Positions 23,532 to 31,746 of a stretch of DNA of 64,000 bases are shown here, piece after piece (position 1 is the first letter of the stretch; each line of letters opens with the position of its first letter). Source of the DNA: CAWJLS01 sp963843755 (GTDB lineage Bacteria; Acidobacteriota; Thermoanaerobaculia; Multivoradales; DATKCC01); the NCBI GenBank assembly GCA_963843755.1, contig CAWJLS010000001.1, positions 62,001 to 126,000 of the forward strand, read 5' to 3'. A program made the translations under genes and the position numbers. The notes below the pieces were generated by a model. It searched no databases. It saw only the letters and a program-made list of their open reading frames with translations, and was not told the DNA's origin.

Positions 23532-25286
23532 CTACCTCGGTGGGCGCGGTGGGCACGCGGTCCGCGACGAGGGGCCGGTGGGCCGGTCGTCGGCCAGGGC
23601 GCGCGCTTCGTCCGGGTCGCTCGCTTCGAACCCCGCCAGCAGGTCGATGCCATGGAGAGCCAGCCGCCGGGCGGCGGCTCGGGCCCGGCCATCCCCTTCC
23701 TGCTCGAGCGACCACTGGGCGTGGCGCACCAGCAGCGCCAGCTCGACCGCGCGGCCGAGGGTGAGGGCGAAGCGCCGCGCCCCGGCCTCCAGCCCGGCCC
23801 GCCCCGCGTCGCCGCCGGCCTGGTGCCCTTCGAGCCAGTCGCCCGCCCCGCGCACCGCCCGGAGCGCCCGGTCGCCGAGCGCCGCCAGGGCCGGGTCGCG
23901 GGCCGCCTCGGCGCACCGCGCCACCTCCGCCACCACCGCCGCGAACGCCCCCTCGGCGCGGAGCGCCCGGAGCGTGTCGAGGGCGAGGACGTTGGTGGTC
24001 CCCTCCCACACCGGCAGCACCTGGGCGTCCCGCACCAGGCCCGGGACGCCGGTGTCTTCGAGATAGCCTGCGCCACCGAACGTCTCCAGCGCCTCGGTGC
24101 TCCCCGCGACCGCCTGCTTGCCCGTGGTCAGCTTGGCCACCGGCGTCAGCACCCGCAGGAGCAGCGCCTCCCGGTCGTCGAGCGTCTCCGTCTCCTCGCG
24201 GCCGAGCAGCTCCACCACCCGGAAGGTCAGGTGGAACGCCCCCTCGTACTCCGCCTGGAGGCCGGCGACCGTGTCCAGGTGGAGCGGCTGCTCGGCCAGC
24301 GGCGCGCCGAACGCCACCCGGCGCCGGGCGTAGTCCCGCGCCAGGGCGATCCCCCGGCGAAGGAACGACACCGCCGAGACCGCGTTCCACAGCCGCGTGA
24401 TGTTGAGCATCGGGGTGATGTTGCGCACCCCGTTCTCGGTCCCCGCGACCGGGGTGGCGGGCGTCCCTTCGAGGAACAGCTCCGCGGTCGGTAGCTTGCG
24501 GGTGCCGAGCTTGTCCTTGAGGCGCTCGATCCGGAGGTCGCGCAGCCGGCCTTCGTCGTCGAAGCATTCGACGTAGAAGAGGGCCAACCCCCGGCCGCCC
24601 GGGCCGTTCCCTTCCGGGCGCGCCAGGGTCAGCGCCATCTGGGAGGTGGCGGCCGAGGTGAACCATTTGCGCCCGTCGAGGCGCCAGCCGCCGTCCGCCT
24701 CCGGATCGCGCCGGGCGACCGTCAGCGACCGCCCGACGTCGGACCCGCCGGAGGTCTCGGTCATCCACTGGCCGCTGGTCCAGAACTGCCGGGGATCGCG
24801 GCTGGTCAGGTGTGGAACGGCCCGCTCGATCAGCTCCCGGTGGCCGTGGACGTGGAGGGTCTTGGCCGCGCCGTCGGTCATCGCCAGGGGGCAGGTGTAG
24901 ACGTCGCTCGACGCGTGCACCAGGTGCACCATGGCGAGCTGGTGGACCCGGGAGAGCGCCCCGTGGGTGCGCTCGTAGGCGGCGGCCACCAGCCCGTGCC
25001 GGGCGGCGAGCTCCTCCATCCGACGCCAGTGCGGAGTCAGCTCGATCCGGTCGATCCGCTCTCCCCAGGCGCTCCAGCGGGTCAGCCGGGGCTCGTTCAG
25101 CCGGTCGTCGAGCATCCCGCGGTAGAGCGCCCCGCCGGACAGGGCGCCGAGCTCGGAGAGCTCCGGCTCGAGGGCCGCCAGCACCTCCCGGGGCAGGACC
25201 CGGGAGAGGTAGGAACGGAGGACGCGATCGTCGTCGTACTGGTTGCCGAGGCCGGGCGGATCCTGGACGAAATCCCTGAGCTCCAT
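23532..25286 (-). CDS. AidB-like acyl-CoA dehydrogenase family flavoprotein
   Basis: 584 residues, longer than ordinary acyl-CoA dehydrogenases (about 380) and close to the AidB group (about 540), which has an extra C-terminal domain. FAD/substrate regions QWMTETSGGSDVG, DGRKWFTSAATSQMAL, ARDYARRRVAFGAPLAEQPLH and the C-terminal YLEDTGVPGLVRDAQVLPVWEGTTNV are as in AidB/isovaleryl-CoA-dehydrogenase-like enzymes. The last ~130 residues are Ala/Arg/Glu-rich helices. E. coli AidB is linked to the alkylation-damage response; here the substrate is unknown. The C-terminal tail ends in a Pro/Arg-rich stretch. A 90-base gap separates the start from the efflux operon upstream on the same strand. Confidence 0.9.
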   Translation of the reverse strand: MELRDFVQDPPGLGNQYDDDRVLRSYLSRVLPREVLAALEPELSELGALSGGALYRGMLDDRLNEPRLTRWSAWGERIDRIELTPHWRRMEELAARHGLVAAAYERTHGALSRVHQLAMVHLVHASSDVYTCPLAMTDGAAKTLHVHGHRELIERAVPHLTSRDPRQFWTSGQWMTETSGGSDVGRSLTVARRDPEADGGWRLDGRKWFTSAATSQMALTLARPEGNGPGGRGLALFYVECFDDEGRLRDLRIERLKDKLGTRKLPTAELFLEGTPATPVAGTENGVRNITPMLNITRLWNAVSAVSFLRRGIALARDYARRRVAFGAPLAEQPLHLDTVAGLQAEYEGAFHLTFRVVELLGREETETLDDREALLLRVLTPVAKLTTGKQAVAGSTEALETFGGAGYLEDTGVPGLVRDAQVLPVWEGTTNVLALDTLRALRAEGAFAAVVAEVARCAEAARDPALAALGDRALRAVRGAGDWLEGHQAGGDAGRAGLEAGARRFALTLGRAVELALLVRHAQWSLEQEGDGRARAAARRLALHGIDLLAGFEASDPDEARALADDRPTGPSSRTACPPRPPR

Positions 25287-25376
25287 GATCCGTCCAGTCT
25301 ACTCCCGGGGCCACGGTGCGGGCGCCGCCCGAAGGGACGAGCAGGCGGCGTCCGGGGAGCGACCGGAACGGGGGCG

Positions 25377-26612
25377 CTACTCGTAGCGGAGCGCTTCGAT
25401 CGGGTCCAGGCCGGCCGCCCGATGGGCCGGGTAGATGCCCGACGCCAGGCCGACGGCCACCGCCACGCCGGTGGCCAGGATCACCGCGCCGGGGGTGACG
25501 ACCGTGCTCCAGCCGGCCCAGGCGCCGACGCCCCAGGCGATCCCCACGCCGGCCGCGATCCCCGCCAGCCCGCCGAGCAGGCTGATCGAGAACGACTCGA
25601 CCACGAACTGGAAGCGGATGTCGCGCTGGCGGGCGCCGACCGCCCGGCGGACGCCGATCTCCCGCGTCCGTTCGAGCACCGTCGCCAGCATGATGTTCAT
25701 GATGCCGATGCCGCCGACCAGCAGCGAGATGCCGGCGATGGCGCCCATCACCAGGTTGAACAACCGCTGGGTCCGCCGGCTCTGGGCCAGGAGCGCCTCG
25801 GGCACCACCAGCTCGTAATCGTCGGCGCCGGCGTGGAGACGCTCGAGCAGGCCGTCGACCACGCGCGCCGTCTCCGCCGCCGGCACCCCCGGCGCCAGGC
25901 GGACGATGATCTCGGTCAGAGGCGCCGCCAGCGGATCGCGGTCGAACTTGCGCCGGGCGGTGGTCACCGGCACCAGGATCTGGTCCGCCGTCGAGCCGAC
26001 CGTCACCCCGCCGACCGAGCCGCTCGACGAGACGCCGCCGGAGAGCACGCCGACGACGGTCAGCCAGACATCGTCGACCTTCAGCCGCTGGCCGACCGCC
26101 GGACCGTAGCCGAACAGGTCGCGGCGCACCCGCGGGCCGATCACGCAGACCTGGGCGTGGCCGGCCTCGTCCATGGAGTCGAGGAAGCGCCCCTCGGCCA
26201 GCTCCATGTCCATCAGGTCCCGGTGGCGCTCGCTCACCCCCTCGACCGACGCCTCGGTCTTGCCGTTGGCGGACAGCACCGACCAGGGGGTGATCTCGAG
26301 GGTCGGCGCAGCCAGCTCCACCCCCGGGACCGCCTCCTCGATGGCGTCGGCGTCCCGGGAGGAGACGCCGAGCGACTTGGCGCGCACCTCCTGGACCGCG
26401 TCCTGGGCCGGCTCGACCGACCGCACCAGGACGTTGCGCAGGCCGAGGCGCTCGATCATCGCCAGCGCCTGGCGCTCCGCCCCCTCGCCGATCGACAGCA
26501 TGGCGATCACCGCGCCGACGCCGAAGATCATGCCCAGCATGGTGAGCGCCGAGCGCAGCTTGTGGGCCCGCAGGTTCTCGAGCGCCGAGCCCATCGCCTC
26601 GCCGAGTCTCAT
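25377..26612 (-). CDS. MacB-type ABC transporter permease (FtsX family)
   Basis: 411-residue inner-membrane permease: an N-terminal helix after ALENLRAHKLRSALTMLGMIFGVG, a periplasmic MacB_PCD domain (about 45-280), then three C-terminal helices including LLVGGIGIMNIMLATVLERTREIGVRRAVGA, the segment that contacts the ATPase. Unlike E. coli MacB there is no fused nucleotide-binding domain, and no ATPase gene is next to it in the window. The start overlaps the stop of the third HlyD gene by four bases. It probably forms a tripartite exporter with the upstream adaptors, moving substrates from the periplasm out. Confidence 0.93.
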   Translation of the reverse strand: MRLGEAMGSALENLRAHKLRSALTMLGMIFGVGAVIAMLSIGEGAERQALAMIERLGLRNVLVRSVEPAQDAVQEVRAKSLGVSSRDADAIEEAVPGVELAAPTLEITPWSVLSANGKTEASVEGVSERHRDLMDMELAEGRFLDSMDEAGHAQVCVIGPRVRRDLFGYGPAVGQRLKVDDVWLTVVGVLSGGVSSSGSVGGVTVGSTADQILVPVTTARRKFDRDPLAAPLTEIIVRLAPGVPAAETARVVDGLLERLHAGADDYELVVPEALLAQSRRTQRLFNLVMGAIAGISLLVGGIGIMNIMLATVLERTREIGVRRAVGARQRDIRFQFVVESFSISLLGGLAGIAAGVGIAWGVGAWAGWSTVVTPGAVILATGVAVAVGLASGIYPAHRAAGLDPIEALRYE

Positions 26613-28015
26613 CGTCCGTCCCCTCCCCCGCTGCCGGACGAGGCGGCACCGGCGTCGGTCGAGCCCGCGCCGCCCGCCGGCCCGGAGCCGGCCGCCTTGG
26701 ACGCCACGTCCGCCGCCTCCGATCCGTCGTCTGTCGAGTCGTTCGGTTCGGTCCTCTCGCCGGAGCCGGTCGTGCCGGCGGCGGCGTCCGCCAGCGCCAC
26801 CCGGTCGCCGGCCTCGAGCCCGCCCTCGATCACCACCCGGCCGCGGCCGGCGGTGCGCACGGTCACCGGCACGTCCTCGAACCCGTCGCCGTCGCGGCGC
26901 CGAACGACCTGGTGCTCGCCCCGGTCGAACACCGCCTGCCGGGGCACGGTGAGGGCGTCGTCCAGGTCGTCGAGCAGGATCTCCACCCGCACCCCCAGGC
27001 CCGGCTTGAGCACCTCGGGGTCGGTCGCCTCGAGCGACAGGGAGACGGTGAAGTACTGGACGGGGCTCGCCCGGAACCGCGGCTTGGCCACGCTGTCCAC
27101 CCGGGTGACCATCGCCTCGTACGAGCGGTCCGGCCGCGACTCGGGGTACACCCGCGCCTTGCGGCCGGGCTCCAGCCCGCCGGCGTCCGCCTCCAGCACG
27201 TAGGCGTCCACCTCCATGGCACCGGCATGGGGAATCTCGGCCAGCGTCTGGCCGGGGAAGACCACCTGCCCCACCTCCGGCGGGTTGCCGCGGCGGCGGC
27301 GGTAGACCAGGTAGCCGGCCTTGGGCGAGCGCAGCTCCATCGAGGCGAGGGTCGCCTGGGCGGTTTCGAGCTCGCCGGCGATCTTGCGCCGGTCGATGGC
27401 CAGGATCTCGAGCTCGGTCTTCGCCAGGTCCTCCGCGCGCTTGCGGTCCTGCTCGGCGTGGGCCAGCCGCTCCCCCGCCAGCTCCTCATCGATGCGCGAC
27501 TGGATGATCTCGACCCGGGAGTAGATGGTCTCGTCCCGGCTGGCGAACTCCTTGGAGTGGGCCAGCTCCCGGCGGGCGACCTCGGCGTCCCGGTCGAGCT
27601 TCTCCAGGTCCGCCTGCTCCTTGCTCTTGCGCTGCTCCACCTTGAGCCGGTTGCTCTCCAGCTCGCCCATCTTGTCCTGGACCGTCGTCTCCACCTCGGA
27701 CGGGTCGAAGCGGATCGCCACCTCGTCGGCCTCGAGGCGGGCTCCCTCCGGCGCCAGCCAGGCGATCCGGAGCGGCGCCCGGGAGGTCGTCGGCACCTGG
27801 AGAGGCGTCGACTCGGCGGCCCGCAGCTCACCGTCCGCCGGCACCCAGCGGGTGAAGGCCTCCCGCCGGACCACGGCCGTCGGCACCGAACCGCCGTCGT
27901 CCTTGGACACCAGCGCGCAGGCGCCGGCGGTCGCCACCAGGAGGGCGGCCAGCACGACCGAGCGTCCGGTCCGCACCCGCCGTCCGACGTCTCGCTTCCT
28001 CGGGCGTCCGGTCAC
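26609..28015 (-). CDS. HlyD/MacA-type periplasmic adaptor (third of three)
   Basis: 468 residues with an N-terminal signal or anchor helix (SVVLAALLVATAGACALV), a split biotinyl-lipoyl-like part, a long charged coiled-coil hairpin (about 110-215, DKMGELESNRLKVEQRKSKEQADLEKL...), the second half of the lipoyl domain (SPKAGYLVYRRRRGNPPEVG), beta-barrel and membrane-proximal domains. It ends in a low-complexity Gly/Ser/Ala/Asp tail of about 60 residues. It starts with GTG in a GTGA overlap with the preceding adaptor gene and overlaps the permease gene with ATGA. It links the MacB-type permease to an outer-membrane channel, which is not encoded here. Confidence 0.9.
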   Translation of the reverse strand: MTGRPRKRDVGRRVRTGRSVVLAALLVATAGACALVSKDDGGSVPTAVVRREAFTRWVPADGELRAAESTPLQVPTTSRAPLRIAWLAPEGARLEADEVAIRFDPSEVETTVQDKMGELESNRLKVEQRKSKEQADLEKLDRDAEVARRELAHSKEFASRDETIYSRVEIIQSRIDEELAGERLAHAEQDRKRAEDLAKTELEILAIDRRKIAGELETAQATLASMELRSPKAGYLVYRRRRGNPPEVGQVVFPGQTLAEIPHAGAMEVDAYVLEADAGGLEPGRKARVYPESRPDRSYEAMVTRVDSVAKPRFRASPVQYFTVSLSLEATDPEVLKPGLGVRVEILLDDLDDALTVPRQAVFDRGEHQVVRRRDGDGFEDVPVTVRTAGRGRVVIEGGLEAGDRVALADAAAGTTGSGERTEPNDSTDDGSEAADVASKAAGSGPAGGAGSTDAGAASSGSGGGDGR

Positions 28016-29304
28016 CAGGTCCCGCCTCCCACGCCGAGCCCCGGGCTCTCCGGCGCCGACGACTCGGTCCCCGTCGTGTCCGGTGCTTCGAGGAGCACCC
28101 GGTCGCCGGCCGACAGCCCGCTGACGATCTCGACCCGGTCCGGGGTCACGCGGCCGAGCTTCGGATGGATCGCCTCCTGGCCGAACAGCGTCGCCCGGTA
28201 GACCGTCGGACCGGCGGCGGTCGACACCACCGCCGCGGCCGGCAGGGACAGGACGCCCTGGTGGCTCTCCACCTCGACCTCGCCCTGGAAGCGCAGGCCG
28301 GGGCGCAGCCGCTCCGGGTCGGTCTCGTTCAGCTCGATCACCACCTTGACCACCTTGCGCGGGTCGTCGGGCGAGCGCCGCTGGACGGTGCGGGCGATGC
28401 GGGCCAGGTGCCCGTGGTAGCGCACGTCCGGGTGGGCGTCGAGCCGCAGGGTCACCGGCTGGCCGACGGCGATGGCGGCGAGATCGGACTCATCGACCAT
28501 GCCGGCGCCGCGCAGGTGAGAGAGATCCGGGATCTGGAGGATCGTCCGCCCGGGCCACACCTGGTCGCCGAGCTTGGGCTTCTCGCCCCGCCAGTCGGCC
28601 TCGTAGATGACGATGCCGCTCCGGGGCGCCGTCAACTGCATGCGCTCCGTGTAGCGGTCGATCTCGTCCACCCGGGACGCCGCCGCCGCACGCCGCTCCT
28701 CGAGCATGCCGAGCTCCGCCTTCGCCTGGCGGGCCAGCAGGTCGAGGCGCTCCTCCAGGTGCGCGATCTCCTTCTCGGCCAGATCCCGGTCGATCTTCTG
28801 CTGGGCGAGCTCGCTGGCAGCCATCAGCTCTTCCGGCGTCTCCAGCTCGAGCTTGGTCTTGCGCAGGCGCGCCCGCGTCTCGGCGAGCTGCAGCTCCACC
28901 TGCTCGCGCTCCTTGGCCAGGTCGGTGCGCCGCTTCTCGATCTGCTGGGCCGCCGAGTCCCGGTCGGCGACCCGCTGACGGAGCCGCTGCTCGAGCTCCT
29001 GGGTGTCGAAGGCCAGCACGCGATCCCCCTCGTGGACCGCCGCGCCCTCGGGTGCCATGAAGGAGATGCGGTAGTTCCAGATGCCGGGGACCGACGGCGG
29101 CGTCAAGGTGATCGGATCGACCGCCTCGACCGAGCCCTCGACGGCGACGGTGACGGCCAGGTCGCCCCGCTCGACGACCGCCGTCGGACGGTCGGGCGCG
29201 GCCGCGCGGGCGCCGATCAGCCCGGCCGCCGCCACTACCACGGCGACGATCAGGCTCGGGATCAGGCGGCGCGTCCAGAGGCGCTTGCGGCGGTCGTCAC
29301 TCAC
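28012..29304 (-). CDS. HlyD/MacA-type periplasmic adaptor (second of three)
   Basis: 430 residues if started at GTG 29304, which forms a GTGA overlap with the end of the preceding adaptor frame. The protein has an N-terminal membrane helix (LIPSLIVAVVVAAAGLIGA), a coiled-coil hairpin (about 100-215, EQLEQRLRQRVADRD through LGMLEERRAAAASRVDEIDRY), lipoyl (TAPRSGIVIYEADWRGE) and beta-barrel domains. In the raw sequence the frame continues upstream without a stop into the first adaptor, giving an apparent 891-residue double protein. I consider that an artefact of a frameshift in the first gene, because the 4-base-overlap junction used elsewhere in this operon is intact here. Confidence 0.85.
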   Translation of the reverse strand: MSDDRRKRLWTRRLIPSLIVAVVVAAAGLIGARAAAPDRPTAVVERGDLAVTVAVEGSVEAVDPITLTPPSVPGIWNYRISFMAPEGAAVHEGDRVLAFDTQELEQRLRQRVADRDSAAQQIEKRRTDLAKEREQVELQLAETRARLRKTKLELETPEELMAASELAQQKIDRDLAEKEIAHLEERLDLLARQAKAELGMLEERRAAAASRVDEIDRYTERMQLTAPRSGIVIYEADWRGEKPKLGDQVWPGRTILQIPDLSHLRGAGMVDESDLAAIAVGQPVTLRLDAHPDVRYHGHLARIARTVQRRSPDDPRKVVKVVIELNETDPERLRPGLRFQGEVEVESHQGVLSLPAAAVVSTAAGPTVYRATLFGQEAIHPKLGRVTPDRVEIVSGLSAGDRVLLEAPDTTGTESSAPESPGLGVGGGTW

Positions 29305-30636
29305 GGCGCGGCCCCTTGCAGCACGTCGCCCGACCGTTCGGCGCCGCGCCCGACGGGGCCCGCCGAGCTCGCCAGGCGGGTCCCCTCGTCCACCCCGTCC
29401 TCCACCACGCACTCCAGGGCGTTGCAGGGGCCGAGGTGCACCGGGACGAGCTTGCCCGCTCGCCAGGCGCGCCCGGGTGGCGGGGCCCGCGTCCTCCCCC
29501 GCTCCAGCCGCCCCGGCGCCACCGGTCGGCGTCTCGCCCTCGTCCGGGACCGGCAGGCGGAGATCGAGGCAGGTCCGGGGCGCGAGCAGGGCGTTCTCGA
29601 CCGTGTCGCGGACCACCTCGACCCGTGCCGACATGCCCGGGATCATGTGCTCGGGGTCCGACGCATCGAGCGCCACCTGCACCCGGAAGAACCGCCGGAG
29701 CGACTCGCCGCCCTCCTCCTGGGCGATCGGCGTCACCGAGGACACCGACCCCTGGTAGACCCGGTCCGGGTAGGCGTCGAGCACGATGCGCGCGGGCATC
29801 CCCGGAGCGATCTTTCCGTCGTCCACGTCCGGCAACCTGGCGGCGACCCGCAGCGACGAGAGGTCCGGGATGCTCCCCAGGCTCAGGCCCGCCCAGACCG
29901 TGTCGCCCACCTGGAGCTTGCGGTCCTCCCAGGGCAGGTCGCCGACCAGGAACAGGCCGTCCTCCGGCGCCCGGATCGTCAGGTCGTCGATCGCCGCCCG
30001 CGCCGCCTCGATCTCCCGGCGCGCCTTGGCAATCTCGATCTGCTGCAGCTCGATGTCGGCCGCCGCCGAACGCTTCTGGGTGTCGAGCTCGTCGCGGGCC
30101 GTGGCCAGGTCGGTCTCCGCCTTCTCCAGGTCGAGCTGGCGGTCGGCCATCTCCTGGCGCGGCACGATCCCCTCCGGCAGGTCGGCGTCGATCTTCTTCT
30201 TGTCGCGCTCCCCCTCGGCCTTGGCGACGGCGAACTCCTTCTGGCGGGTCTCGTCGAGCACCTCCGCCTTCTTGCGTTCGAGCTCCGAGAGCTTCTCCTG
30301 GAGGCTGAGCTCCTTGTCCTCGAGATCCTGGACGAACTCGCTCTTGTCCAACTCGGCGACCCGGTCGCCCGCCTTGACCGGCGTTCCGTCCTCGGCGATC
30401 CAGCGCAGATCGACACGCCAGCTCGGGGTGCGTGGGACGGAGAGGTTGCGGGCCTGGGTGGCCTCGATCTCGCCGGTCAGGAGGGCGGTCTGCTCGAAGG
30501 CGCCGCGGTGGACGAGCAGATCCTGGGTCGCGCCCGGCGAGGCGGCGGCCCGCGACGGCTCCGCCCCGCGACAGGCGAGCAGCGTCAGGCAGAGACCGGC
30601 CGCGGCGAGGGCGAGGAGACTGCGTGAGGAGAACAT
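29301..30636 (-). pseudogene. HlyD/MacA-type periplasmic adaptor (first of three), apparent frameshift
   Basis: Starts at ATG 30636 with a lipoprotein signal ending in the lipobox LLAC (about Cys21). An upstream ATG at 30687 would add 17 basic residues before the signal and is less likely. Lipoyl, long coiled-coil (about 90-215) and beta-barrel domains follow normally to CLDLRLPVPDEGE. After about 29470 the open frame turns into Gly/Arg/Pro-rich nonsense, while another frame continues sensibly (GKLVPVHLGPCNALECVVEDG) and stops at 29301 in a GTGA overlap with the next gene. A one-base error or real frameshift therefore lies between about 29453 and 29530; a run of five C at 29496-29500 is a candidate. 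If corrected the protein is about 444 residues. It may be an assembly or sequencing error rather than a dead gene. Confidence 0.75.
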
Positions 30637-30717
30637 CCGAAACCGTCTACGAAGCAACGGGCGGGAACGTCTCTCCGCCCTGTCCACGCGGCTCGATCCG
30701 CGTAGTTGATGAACTTA

Positions 30718-31350
30718 TCACTTCCCGGAGGCGTCCCCGAAGTCGACCTCCGGCACCACGTCCGCCCCCGGCGTTGCCTGGAAGTAGGCCTTCTCCTGGA
30801 ACGGCCAGCCGAACATCCGGATCAGCCAGCTCGCGGGGAACTGGTGGATGCTGGTGTTGAACTTCTGGGCGGCCGTGTTGAAGCGCTGGCGCTCTACGTT
30901 GATACGGTTCTCCGTCCCTTCGAGCTGGTTCATCAGGTCCTGGAACGCGGCGACGCTGCGCAGCTCGGGGTAGCGCTCGACCACCACCAGCAGCCGCGAC
31001 AGGGCGGACGAGAGCTGGTTCTGGGTCTGCTCGAACTGGGCGAAGGCCTTGGGGTCGTTGAGCATCTCGGGCGAAACCTGCACCTGCCCCACCTTGGCCC
31101 GCGCCTCGACTACGTTCTGGAGGGTGGTCTGCTCGAAGTTGGCCGCCCCCTTGACCGTGCGCACCAGGTTCGGCACCAGGTCGGCCCGCCGCTGGTAGAC
31201 GCTCTCGACCTGCGCCCACTGGGCGGTGACCGCCTGATCGGACGCCACCAGGCCGTTGTAGAGCCCGGCGATCGTCAGGCCCACCACCACGACCACCAGG
31301 ATCAACCCCACGACGGTGGCGATGCTGCATCCCAGGACGGTCTTGTTCAT
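30718..31350 (-). CDS. lemA: LemA family protein
   Basis: 210 residues: short N-terminus, one membrane helix (about residues 10-32, VVGLILVVVVVGLTIAGLY), then the helical LemA domain with YNGLVASDQAVTAQWAQVESVYQRRADLVPNLVRTVKG, ARAKVG, ERYPELRS, ENRINVERQRFN and the usual FPASWLIRMFGW..KAYF ending. An AAGGGG sequence lies 10 bases before the ATG. LemA genes often neighbour a TPM-domain protein or HtpX peptidase; neither is adjacent. The function of the family is not well defined; membrane stress roles have been proposed. Confidence 0.95.
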   Translation of the reverse strand: MNKTVLGCSIATVVGLILVVVVVGLTIAGLYNGLVASDQAVTAQWAQVESVYQRRADLVPNLVRTVKGAANFEQTTLQNVVEARAKVGQVQVSPEMLNDPKAFAQFEQTQNQLSSALSRLLVVVERYPELRSVAAFQDLMNQLEGTENRINVERQRFNTAAQKFNTSIHQFPASWLIRMFGWPFQEKAYFQATPGADVVPEVDFGDASGK

Positions 31351-31522
31351 CGGAGAGTCCCCTTCTTCAAGGTGCTGTGGTGCCTCAGGTGCGTCTCGTG
31401 GTCGCCGTGCCGGGTGACGGCGGTCGGTGCGTCGACGGGGCGATGATAGCGCGAGGTGGGGCGGGGCGTTGCCGAGGCGGGGCGGGGCGAGGCGGAGTCA
31501 TTCTTCGCCGGGGGGTTCGCCG

Positions 31523-31686
31523 GGAGCGGCCCGGGAGGCCCGTCCTCCGGGACGGCGAGCGTAGACGGACGGTTGGGAGGGCTGCGCTCGCCTCGGTTCG
31601 GACCGCGCCGGGCCCCGCTGGCTGCTCACACGACATCGCGGGCGCGGTCCTCAACGCCCTCCGGACCGGGCCTCCCGGGCCGCTCC
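31523..31686 (+). repeat. ~160-bp structured repeat, copy B
   Basis: Closing arms 31523-31545 and 31663-31686 pair with a single bulged base. Inner stem 2 is GGCGAGCG (31554-31561) with CGCTCGCC (31585-31592). Inner stem 3 is GGACCGCGCC (31600-31609) with GGCGCGGTCC (31641-31650). Junctions CTCCGGGACGGCG, CCTCGGTTC and AACGCCCTCC match the other copies. Similarity to copy C continues about 40 bases beyond the 3' arm. It lies in the 396-base gap between lemA and the NACHT-LRR gene, in which I see nothing else of note. Confidence 0.8.
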
Positions 31687-31746
31687 ACACTCAGAACGTC
31701 CGCTGCCGTGCCGAGATCGGCCGGTCGTGCTCCTGGGGATTCCTGC

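Noticed and set aside
28012..30687. A single 891-residue double-HlyD protein
   Set aside because: The middle ~65 residues are nonsense composition, and an alternative frame gives a normal adaptor end with a GTGA overlap; a frameshift explains the long frame better.
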